A DNA stretch of 64,000 nt, taken from Streptomyces sp. ISL-1 (GTDB lineage Bacteria; Actinomycetota; Actinomycetes; Streptomycetales; Streptomycetaceae). Shown here piece by piece: positions 51,187-58,534 of this stretch. The DNA is taken from contig NZ_JAGGOI010000023.1 of NCBI RefSeq assembly GCF_018614585.1, positions 1 to 64,000 on the forward strand, in the 5' to 3' direction. A program made the position numbers and the translations under genes. Position 1 is the first letter of the stretch. Every line of letters starts with the position of its first letter. The notes under the pieces are model-generated. The model saw only the letters and a list, made by a program, of their open reading frames with translations. It was not told the DNA's origin and did not search any database.

Positions 51187-51599
51187 CGCTCACACCATCC
51201 GAACCGGCGGACACATCGCCTCGCGCCTCGACAAGGTCCTGAACCAGGTCACTGAACGTGACTCCCTTGCAAGACAGCATGGTTGACGTACAGTCACCGC
51301 AACAAGCGCTTCGGGCATATTCCAGCGCGAAGGAGTACCCGTGGTGCATACTGTGCGACGCACGTTGCGGGGAGTCGAACTGAGGCTCGCAGCACCCGCG
51401 CGCACGGGGTGAACGGCACGCATTCCCGGGCTCGGAGCCGCCGCACCGGCAACACCGTGACAACCCCGCCTCGGAACCACTCGCATCCCACGGAGGGTAC
51501 CGGAGCAGGTACCCGACTCCGGGCCGTGACGAGTCACTCGAAGGACACAACCCGGTATCGACGCCCATTCCCGGCGTATCGGCAACTCTCGGTGACGCT
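51187..51599. other. non-coding region before the HATPase gene
   Basis: This 413-base stretch has no plausible gene. It contains GGGTACC-N6-GGTACCC at 51495-51514, a 7-6-7 inverted repeat that could be an operator, and TTGACGTACAGTCAC near 51283, a poor match to the regulon operator. The region upstream of the HATPase start probably holds its promoter. Confidence 0.5.
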
Positions 51600-52526
51600 T
51601 CAGAGTGCTGAGGCCAATGCCTCCGCCTGGATCTCCTCCGCCTCCGCCGCCGTCAGCCACATCTGTGCGCGCAGCCAGGCCCGCTTGAGGTGCAGATGCA
51701 CGTCCGCCTCCCAGGTGAAGCCCATTCCGCCGTATACCTGGAGGCAGTCGCGCGCGCCCTGGACCGCGGCCTCGTCGGCGAGCAGTTTGGCGCCGGCGAT
51801 CTCGGTGAAGTCCTCGGTGACGGCAGCCGCGTAGACGGCGGCGCGGGCCACCTCCGTGCGTACGAGCATCTGGGCACACAGGTGCTTGACTGCCTGGAAA
51901 CCGCCGATGGGCTGCCCGAACTGTTCGCGCTCCTTGGCGTATTGCACGGCTGCCTCGGTGGTGCGGGCGGCGCTGCCGAGCTGCTCGGCCGCCGTGAGGA
52001 GCACGGCGTCGGGACGCGGCGGGGCCTTCGGAGCCCCGCCCTGGATCCGGTGCAGCGGCGTGAGCGGGTCCATGGACCGTACAGCCCTGGCCGACGGCAG
52101 CTCCTTCGGGTACCGGACCCGCATCGAGCCGCCATGGATGACGACGGCCGCGTCCGCGTCGGCGAAATGCGGTACGAGGGAGCTCAGTTGGGTTACACAT
52201 GTGATCATCCGTGTGCCGTCCGTGGCACCCGGCAGCCCGCCGCACGCGGCCAGATGGGTCGCCACCAGCGGCCCATTGAGCAGCGCCCGGCCCGCCTCCT
52301 CGAAGACCAGGACCGCCTCGGGCAGGCCGAGCCCCGCCCCGCCCTCCGCCTCCGGCAGGCGCAGCGAGAAGAATCCGGCCGCGCCGAGCTCCCGCCACAG
52401 CTTCCGGTCGACGGTGCCCTCGCGGTCCACGGCCGCCCTGAGGGCATCGCGCCCGAAGCGGCGGGCCAGCAGCTCCCGTACACCTCTGCGCAGCGCACGC
52501 TGGTCGTCCGTCAACTGGAAGTCCAC
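51600..52526 (-). CDS. acyl-CoA dehydrogenase, type A (short) subunit
   Basis: A 308-residue, short acyl-CoA dehydrogenase. It lacks part of the middle beta domain (residue 130 onward is loosely conserved: HGGSMRVRYPKELPSAR). The C-terminus has REQFGQPIGGFQAVKHLCAQ and YGGMGFTWEADVHLHLKRAW. It overlaps the full-length subunit at 52511 by 16 bases. Such overlapping pairs form alpha2beta2 dehydrogenases in steroid side-chain catabolism, with one active site per dimer. The GTG at 52526 is the start. Confidence 0.9.
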   Translation of the reverse strand: MDFQLTDDQRALRRGVRELLARRFGRDALRAAVDREGTVDRKLWRELGAAGFFSLRLPEAEGGAGLGLPEAVLVFEEAGRALLNGPLVATHLAACGGLPGATDGTRMITCVTQLSSLVPHFADADAAVVIHGGSMRVRYPKELPSARAVRSMDPLTPLHRIQGGAPKAPPRPDAVLLTAAEQLGSAARTTEAAVQYAKEREQFGQPIGGFQAVKHLCAQMLVRTEVARAAVYAAAVTEDFTEIAGAKLLADEAAVQGARDCLQVYGGMGFTWEADVHLHLKRAWLRAQMWLTAAEAEEIQAEALASAL

Positions 52527-53659
52527 CGGCGTCCCTTCGGGAGGCCGAGGATCCGCTCGGCGACGATGTTCCGCTGGATCTGGGAGGTGCCCGCCGCGAT
52601 GGTGTACGAGAGGGAGGAGAGCCGGTCCGCGGTCCACTCCCGGTCGAGGTCGAAGGCGTCGGGTCCGAGCACCTCGGCGGCCGTGTCGTACAGCTCCTGG
52701 CGTGCGTGCGAGTAGCGGAGCTTGAAGACCGAGCCGCCGATGCCGGGTACGCCGCCCGTCCTCTGGGACTCGCTGACGTTCCACTGGGTGAGCCGCCACA
52801 GGGCGCGGAACTCTGCATTCAGCCGGCCGAGCGAGCGGCGCAGCACCGGGTCGTCCCAGGTGCCGTTCGCGCGGGCGGCGGCGGCCAGTTCGCCCAGCGT
52901 GCGGCGGCAGGCGACGACCTCGCCGACGAAGGCGGTGCCGCGCTCGAAGGAGAGGGTGACCATGGTGACGCGCCAGCCGTCGTTCTCCCGGCCGACCCGG
53001 TTTTCGACCGGCACCCGGACCTCGTCGAGGAACATCTCCGCGAACTCCGCCGCCCCGGCCAGTGTCCGCAGCGGTCGGACGGTGACCCCGGGCGCGTCCA
53101 TCGGCATGGCGAGCCAGGTGATGCCGCGGTGCCTGGACGCTTGTGGATCGGTGCGTACGAGCAGCTCGCACCAGTCGGCCACCTCGGCGTGCGAGGTCCA
53201 GATCTTGGATCCGGTGACGACGTAGGAGTCGCCGTCCCGGACGGCTCTCGTACGCAGCGACGCCAGGTCGGAGCCGGCTTCGGGCTCGCTGAAGCCCTGG
53301 CACCAGACCTCGTCGCCACGCAGCACGGGCGGCAGCCAGCGGGCGCGCTGCTCGGCCGCGCCCTCAGCGGCGATGGTGGGGCCCGCGTGCAGCAGCCCCA
53401 CGAAGTTCGCGCCGACATAGGGCGCGCCGGCCAGCTCCGTCTCCTCCAGGAAGATCAGCCGCTGGGTCGGGGGCGCGTCCCAGTGCACTTCGCCGTAGCC
53501 GGCGTCGTACAGCATCCGCTGCCAGGTGGTGTCGTACGCACGCCGACCCGGCCAGTCCAGCGGGCCGGGCTTCACGGGCAGCTTCGGCAGCGAAACGGCC
53601 AGCCATTCGCGCAGCCGCGCCCGAAAGCCCTCCTCCTCCGCGGTGTACGTGAGGTCCAC
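52511..53659 (-). CDS. acyl-CoA dehydrogenase, type B (full-length) subunit
   Basis: A 382-residue acyl-CoA dehydrogenase. VWCQGFSEPEAGSDLASLRT, SKIWTSHAEVADWCELLVRT and AGTSQIQRNIVAERILGLPK are all present. It overlaps the short subunit and its GTG shares a base with the upstream amidohydrolase stop, so three proteins are made from one operon driven by the operator at 54892. I infer an obligate heteromer with the 51600 product. Confidence 0.9.
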   Translation of the reverse strand: MDLTYTAEEEGFRARLREWLAVSLPKLPVKPGPLDWPGRRAYDTTWQRMLYDAGYGEVHWDAPPTQRLIFLEETELAGAPYVGANFVGLLHAGPTIAAEGAAEQRARWLPPVLRGDEVWCQGFSEPEAGSDLASLRTRAVRDGDSYVVTGSKIWTSHAEVADWCELLVRTDPQASRHRGITWLAMPMDAPGVTVRPLRTLAGAAEFAEMFLDEVRVPVENRVGRENDGWRVTMVTLSFERGTAFVGEVVACRRTLGELAAAARANGTWDDPVLRRSLGRLNAEFRALWRLTQWNVSESQRTGGVPGIGGSVFKLRYSHARQELYDTAAEVLGPDAFDLDREWTADRLSSLSYTIAAGTSQIQRNIVAERILGLPKGRRWTSS

Positions 53660-54852
53660 TACCGGTCCAGGTCGAGGTCGAGCATGCGGATCGCGTTGCC
53701 GCGCATCAGCTTGTAGACCGTCTCGTCGTCCAGGCCCTTCACGTGGTCGAGAGCGACTTCCTTGGTGTGCGGGAAGGTCGAGTCGACATGGGGATAGTCG
53801 GTCTCGAAGGTGGCGTTGTCGCGGCCGACGACGTCCAGCGAGGCGATCCCGTGCTTGTCCCGGAAGAAGCAGCAGAACATCTGCCGGTAGTAGTACGTGG
53901 AGGGCGGCTCGGGGATGAGGTCGCGCACCCCACCCCACGCCCGGTGCTCCTCCCACACATCGTCGGCGCGCTCAAGGGCATAGGGAATCCAGCCCATCTG
54001 GCCCTCGCTGTACGCCAGCTTCAGCCGCGGGTACTTCACCAGCACGCCGCTGAAGAGGAAGTCCATCATCGAGGCCATGGCGTTGTTGAAGCTGAGGGAC
54101 GCCTGCACGGCGGGCGGCGCGTCCGGCGACGCGGCGGGCATCTGGGAGGACGAGCCGATGTGCATGTTCACGACCGTGCCGGTTTCCTGGCAGATCGCGA
54201 AGAACGGGTCCCAGTAGCCGCAGTGGATCGACGGCAGCCCGAGATGGGTCGGGATCTCGGAGAAGGTCACGGCCTTCACCCCGCGCGCGGCGTTGCGCTC
54301 GATCTCCGCCACCGCCAGGTCGATGTTCCAGAGCGGGATGATGCACAGCGGGATGAGCCGGCCACCGCTGTCCCCGCACCACTCCTCGACCATCCAGTCG
54401 TTGTAGGCGCGTACGCAGGCGAGCGCGACCTCCTTGTCGTGCGCCTCCGCGAAGGTCTGCCCGCAAAAGCGCGGGAAGGTCGGGAAGCAGAGTGAGGCCT
54501 CGACATGGTTGAGGTCCATGTCCTTGAGGCGTTCCTTCGGGTCCCAGCAGCCGGGCCGCATCTGCGCGCGGGTGATGCCTTCGAGGGTCATCTCGTCGCG
54601 GTCGAAGCCGACGGCGGCGATATTTCGCTTGTACGGGAACTTGAGGTCCTCGTAGATCCACCAGTCGGTCGGCGGTCCATCGGGATCCATCGTGATCCGG
54701 TACTTGCCCGCGACGTACGCGAGATCGCCGATGCCGGCGGTCAGCGGCTTGGGCCCGCGGTCCCGGTACTTGGCGGGCAGCCAGGTCTCGAAGAGGTGGG
54801 CCGGCTCGATCACATGGTCGTCGACGCTGATGATCCGAGGCAGTTCGGTCAT
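53659..54852 (-). CDS. metal-dependent amidohydrolase (ACMSD-like), paralogue 2
   Basis: A 397-residue paralogue of the protein at 17220. Shared segments include IISVDDHVIEPAHLFETWLP, PTFPRFCGQTFAEAHDKEV, RAYNDWMVEEWCG, FSEIPTHLGLPSIH, MHIGSSSQMP and ETDYPHVDSTFPHTKEV. GGAGGGG precedes ATG 54852. Here it is the first gene of an operon with the two acyl-CoA dehydrogenase subunits, so it may act on a CoA thioester or ring acid just before or after dehydrogenation. A shared operator lies 40 bases upstream. Confidence 0.9.
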   Translation of the reverse strand: MTELPRIISVDDHVIEPAHLFETWLPAKYRDRGPKPLTAGIGDLAYVAGKYRITMDPDGPPTDWWIYEDLKFPYKRNIAAVGFDRDEMTLEGITRAQMRPGCWDPKERLKDMDLNHVEASLCFPTFPRFCGQTFAEAHDKEVALACVRAYNDWMVEEWCGDSGGRLIPLCIIPLWNIDLAVAEIERNAARGVKAVTFSEIPTHLGLPSIHCGYWDPFFAICQETGTVVNMHIGSSSQMPAASPDAPPAVQASLSFNNAMASMMDFLFSGVLVKYPRLKLAYSEGQMGWIPYALERADDVWEEHRAWGGVRDLIPEPPSTYYYRQMFCCFFRDKHGIASLDVVGRDNATFETDYPHVDSTFPHTKEVALDHVKGLDDETVYKLMRGNAIRMLDLDLDR

Positions 54853-54891
54853 GGTGTCCCCTCCGACAGTTTCTGATGGATCCAGCAGTTT

Positions 54892-54906
54892 CTGATGGCC
54901 CGTCAG
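54892..54906. promoter_or_regulatory. regulon operator before amidohydrolase operon
   Basis: CTGATGGCCCGTCAG has one left-half change, within TCTGATG-N3-CGTCAGA. It lies 40 bases from the amidohydrolase start at 54852. Confidence 0.78.
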
Positions 54907-54969
54907 AAATCAGGCTAGCCCCGCACCCCTGGACCGACAAGGCGGTGAGCCCTACGCTCGCCGCAACAT

Positions 54970-54984
54970 CTGACTAACCGTCAG
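54970..54984. promoter_or_regulatory. regulon operator before AMP-ligase
   Basis: CTGACTAACCGTCAG has one left-half change. It lies 29 bases before the ligase start at 55014. With 54892 it makes two operators in a divergent region of 161 bases. Confidence 0.78.
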
Positions 54985-55013
54985 CTAGGTGCCTGCCACG
55001 GAGGGACACGGGC

Positions 55014-56525
55014 ATGACCGAGACCCCACACGCACTGGGCGAATCGCGCACACTCTGGGAACTCGTCCAGCGCAGGGCAGACCTCACCCCGGACCGGCCG
55101 GTGCTCCTCCAGGACGACCGCATCCTCACCTTCGGCGCCCTGCGGGACCGCTCCGAGCGGGTCGCGGCCGGGCTGTGGGAGCTGGGCGTACGGCCCGGCA
55201 GCGTGGTCGCCTGGCAGCTGCCCACCCGGATCGGGACAGCGCTGCTCTCCTTCGCGCTCGCCCGTCTCGGAGCCGTACAGTCGCCGGTCATCCCCTTCTA
55301 CCGGGAACGGGAGGTCGGCTTCGCGCTACGGGAGTCGAAGGCCGCCTTCTTTGCCGTTCCCGGCACCTGGCGCGGCTTCGACCACACCGGCATGGCACGC
55401 CGTCTCGCGCTGGAACTCCCCGAACCGCCGCTGGTCTTCGAGGCGTACGACACCCTGCCCGACGCCGACCCCGCCGTGCTGCCGCCACCGCCCGCCTCCG
55501 GGACGGACGTGCGGTGGATCTACTGGACCTCGGGCACCACATCGGACCCCAAGGGCGTGCTGCACACCGACCGTTCGCTGATCGCGGGCGGCTCCTGCCT
55601 CGCGCACGCGCTGCACCTGTCGTCCGACGACGTCGGCTCGATGGCCTTTCCCTTCGCGCACATCGCCGGGCCCGACTACACGGTGATGCTGCTGCTGTAC
55701 GGCTTCCCCGCGGTGATGTTCGAGCACTTCGCGCTGCCCGAAGCGCTGGAGGGCTACCGCAGCCACGGCGTCACCGTCGCGGGCGGCTCCACCGCCTTCT
55801 ACTCGATGTTCCTCGCCGAGCAGCGCAAACAGCCCGAGCGCAAGCTGATCCCCACGCTGCGGCTGCTGGCCGGGGGCGGGGCCCCCAAGCCGCCGGAGAT
55901 CTACCACGCCGTCGTACGCGAGATGGGCTGCGGGCTCACCCACGGCTACGGCATGACCGAAGTCCCCATGATCACCATGGGCGCGCCCGACGACACCGCG
56001 CACAACCTCGCCACGACGGAGGGGCGACCGCCGGCGGGCATGGAGATACGGATCGTCGACGGCGAGGTGCGACTGCGCGGCGAGGCGGTCTGCCGGGGGT
56101 ATCTGGATCCGGTGCAGAGCGCCGCGGCCTTCGACGGCGAGGGTTTCTTCATCACCGGCGACCTGGGGCACCTCACCGAGTCCGGACATCTGGTCCTCAC
56201 CGGCCGGCTCAAGGACGTCATCATCCGCAAGGGCGAGAACATCTCCGCGAAGGAGATCGAGGACCTGCTGCACGAACACCCGGCGATCGCGGACGTGGCG
56301 GTGATCGGACTGCCGGACCCGGAGCGCGGCGAGCGGGTGTGCGCGGTGGTGGAACAGCGGGACGGCGCTGAGGAGTTGAGCCTCGGCGCGGTCACGGCGT
56401 ATCTGCGGGGGCGGGGGCTTTCGGTGCACAAGCTGCCGGAGCAGCTGGAGATCACGGATGGGTTGCCGCGGAACGAGACGCTGCGGAAGGTACTGAAGTA
56501 CAAGCTGAGGGAGCGGTACGCCTGA
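55014..56525 (+). CDS. AMP-forming acyl-CoA/cyclohexanecarboxylate-CoA-type ligase
   Basis: A 503-residue ligase. The P-loop is WTSGTTSDPKGVLHTDRSL, followed by FPFAHIAGPDYTVMLLLYGF, HGYGMTEVPM, GRLKDVIIRKGENISAKEIE and LPRNETLRKVLKYKLRERY. The second Lys-containing motif (KVLKYKL) is present. Gaps and motif spelling are closest to alicyclic-acid CoA ligases. GGAGGG precedes the ATG. With the amidohydrolase-dehydrogenase operon it forms a divergent pair of the regulon. Confidence 0.9.
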   Translation: MTETPHALGESRTLWELVQRRADLTPDRPVLLQDDRILTFGALRDRSERVAAGLWELGVRPGSVVAWQLPTRIGTALLSFALARLGAVQSPVIPFYREREVGFALRESKAAFFAVPGTWRGFDHTGMARRLALELPEPPLVFEAYDTLPDADPAVLPPPPASGTDVRWIYWTSGTTSDPKGVLHTDRSLIAGGSCLAHALHLSSDDVGSMAFPFAHIAGPDYTVMLLLYGFPAVMFEHFALPEALEGYRSHGVTVAGGSTAFYSMFLAEQRKQPERKLIPTLRLLAGGGAPKPPEIYHAVVREMGCGLTHGYGMTEVPMITMGAPDDTAHNLATTEGRPPAGMEIRIVDGEVRLRGEAVCRGYLDPVQSAAAFDGEGFFITGDLGHLTESGHLVLTGRLKDVIIRKGENISAKEIEDLLHEHPAIADVAVIGLPDPERGERVCAVVEQRDGAEELSLGAVTAYLRGRGLSVHKLPEQLEITDGLPRNETLRKVLKYKLRERYA

Positions 56526-56540
56526 GGTACGCCTTGTCCT

Positions 56541-56715
56541 CAATCTCCCCCAGACTTCGTCCGGGGGGCCGCCAACGGGCTTGATTTTCGCCGGTCGGCC
56601 TGAGAATTCAGGCCGACCGGCGGGAAATTCAAGGCCCGTCGGCGATTGAGGGGGTGGGGGTCCCACCACGCCCGCCAGGGCGTAGGGGGAGGGTCCGGGC
56701 CGGAGCCCCGGTCAG
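56541..56715. repeat. dispersed intergenic repeat, inverted copy
   Basis: CCCCCAGACTTCGTCCGGG (56547-56565) is the reverse complement of 12683-12701, and CCACCACGCCCGCCAGGGCG (56663-56682) repeats 12832-12851. Between these, GGTCGGCCTGA and its inverted copy form a hairpin. It lies between convergent genes. Confidence 0.7.
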
Positions 56716-56717
56716 GC

Positions 56718-57230
56718 CTACGGCTCGGGCGTGACGTAGTACGCGGCGAACGCGGAGAGGATCTCCTCCTCGCTGATCCGGCCGTCCCCGTCCGCGTCCA
56801 GCGCCGCCGCCACTTGCTTGGCGACGCCAGGCTGCACTCCCAGCACCCGCAGCACGCGCTCCGCGGCCGAGGGGGTCACCCCGCTGCCGTCCTCGTCCGC
56901 GATGGCGATCACTGCGTGGAGGAAGGGCCGGGCGATCTCCGCGAACCGCTGGGGGTTGTCGCGCAGCCTCTTCGCCGCACCCGTGATGAACTCCTGGCGG
57001 GTGACCCGCTGGTCGCCGTCCACATCCGCGATCCCAGCCATGCCCTGCCAGAACGCCTCCGCGCCGCTGTACAGGTACTGGCCCTTGTCGGAGCGTGCGG
57101 TCGTGCCGAACTCCGCCAGCAGGGCCGCTGCGGCCCCGCTGAAGTCCTCACGGTCGATGTAGCCGTTGCCGTCCTGGTCGAAGGCGGCGAAGCGAGAAGC
57201 GATCTTGCGCTCATACTCTGCGCTGTCCAT
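56718..57230 (-). CDS. EF-hand calcium-binding protein
   Basis: A 170-residue calmodulin-like protein of the calerythrin/CabC type. Loops are DQDGNGYIDREDF, DVDGDQRVTRQEF, DEDGSGVTPSAAE and DADGDGRISEEEI; the third lacks the usual Glu at position 12. It would buffer or sense calcium in the cytosol. The ATG at 57230 fits the family start; no clear ribosome site is seen. It is not linked to any neighbour. Confidence 0.9.
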   Translation of the reverse strand: MDSAEYERKIASRFAAFDQDGNGYIDREDFSGAAAALLAEFGTTARSDKGQYLYSGAEAFWQGMAGIADVDGDQRVTRQEFITGAAKRLRDNPQRFAEIARPFLHAVIAIADEDGSGVTPSAAERVLRVLGVQPGVAKQVAAALDADGDGRISEEEILSAFAAYYVTPEP

Positions 57231-57343
57231 GCCGCGAGGGTACGGCCCCGGAAGCTGACGCGTGCACATACCCAGCCAATTACGTGACGGCGACATCCGG
57301 GCGGCGCCCCGGTGACGGACAGACAGTCACCCGGTGACTACGT

Positions 57344-57715
57344 TCAGGCGGAGAGCGGTTCGGCCCCCTCGTCGATGGCCGACACGACGTCCGCGTACAC
57401 CTCGAAGAGGCGGCGCACCCCGAGGGCCGCCAGCACCCGGTTGACGTGCGATCCTTCCTCGGCGCCGCGGGCGGGCAGGATCAGCCGGAGTCTGCCCTGG
57501 CAGGAGCGCAGCAGGCGGCGGGCGGCGATCAGTACGCCGACACCGCTGGAGTCGCAGAAGAGCACCTCGGAGAGGTCGAGCACCAGATCCCGGCGGCCGA
57601 CTGCGACCGCGTCATGGACATGCTGGCGGATCACCGGCGAGGAGACGAGATCGAGCTCGCCGCAGACGTGCAGCACCGTCCATGCGCCCTGCCGGGTCTC
57701 ATCGACCTCGAGCAT
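57344..57715 (-). CDS. STAS-domain anti-sigma factor antagonist
   Basis: A 123-residue STAS protein. The signature is DLVLDLSEVLFCDSSGVGVL near residue 55, containing the Ser that SpoIIAA-like proteins have phosphorylated by an RsbW-type kinase. It works by binding an anti-sigma factor. It is divergent from the sigma-factor operon that follows, 237 bases away, and could counter its anti-sigma, though that has a different fold. The ATG at 57715 is preferred over GTG at 57718. Confidence 0.88.
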   Translation of the reverse strand: MLEVDETRQGAWTVLHVCGELDLVSSPVIRQHVHDAVAVGRRDLVLDLSEVLFCDSSGVGVLIAARRLLRSCQGRLRLILPARGAEEGSHVNRVLAALGVRRLFEVYADVVSAIDEGAEPLSA

Positions 57716-57952
57716 CACGACCCGACCTCTCCTCGTACCGGAATCCGCGCTTCCTGTCGCAGCTGCCCAGCCGCTCTCGCGCGAAACACAGCGAAACACA
57801 ACGGTGCGGGCCGGGCTGACCGGGACCCGTCAGGCTCCTATCATTCCGGTCCGCATCGAGGGGCGCTCTTGCCGCAAAGGGTCGTGCGCCCGCGGCCGCG
57901 CGCACTACATTCGAAGAGGCGAGAGGCAACAGGGGCAAGGCTTGGGGGCCGT

Positions 57953-58534
57953 ATGGCTAAGGACACAGCACCGCGCTGGGACCGCAAGATGCAGCAGCGG
58001 CTCTCGCGCGGCGAGGCCGCCGCGCTCGGGGAGCTGTACGACAGGTTCGCGTCGCTCGTGCACATGCTCGCCCACCGGGTGCTCGACGACGACCAGGCCG
58101 CCGACCAGGTCACCCGCGAGGTCTTCGGCTACATCTGGGAGCACCCCGACGCGTACGACCCCAAGCAGGGCTCGATGCGTTCCTGGGTGGCGAGGGTCAC
58201 CAACAGCCAGGCGGTGTCCCGGCTGCGGCAGACCGAAGCCGCCGCGCTCGCGGACAGCGGCGAGGGCACGACGGAGGAGCTGGAGCAGAAGGTGCGCAGG
58301 GCGGCGGTCGCGGCCCGCGCCGACTACATCGTCACCTCCATGCCGGCGCCGCTGCGGGCCGCGCTGGAACTGGCGTACTTCCAGCGCAGGGACTACCGCC
58401 AGACCGCGGCCGACCTCGGGGTCACCGAGGACGAGGCCAGGCGTCGGCTGCGGCTCGGGCTGCAACTGCTGTCCACCGCCAACACCCGCCCGCTGGAGGG
58501 CTCGTCCCCGCCCGGATACGGACGCTCCTTGTGA
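57953..58534 (+). CDS. ECF-type RNA polymerase sigma factor
   Basis: A 193-residue sigma factor. Region 2 (LGELYDRFASLVHMLAHRVL, WEHPDAYDPKQGSMRSWVA) and region 4 (RQTAADLGVTEDEARRRLRL) are clear. The linker is short. The start ATG 57953 lacks a strong ribosome site. Its stop overlaps the GTG of the anti-sigma gene (GTGA), which indicates a tightly coupled sigma/anti-sigma module. Confidence 0.9.
   Translation: MAKDTAPRWDRKMQQRLSRGEAAALGELYDRFASLVHMLAHRVLDDDQAADQVTREVFGYIWEHPDAYDPKQGSMRSWVARVTNSQAVSRLRQTEAAALADSGEGTTEELEQKVRRAAVAARADYIVTSMPAPLRAALELAYFQRRDYRQTAADLGVTEDEARRRLRLGLQLLSTANTRPLEGSSPPGYGRSL

Noticed and set aside
51281..51298. Additional regulon operator at TTGACGTACAGTCAC
   Set aside because: Three of twelve consensus positions differ and it is not near a start codon of a pathway gene.
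54873..54888. Additional operator CTGATGGATCCAGCAG before 54852
   Set aside because: The right half does not match the CGTCAG consensus; it is probably chance similarity beside the real site at 54892.
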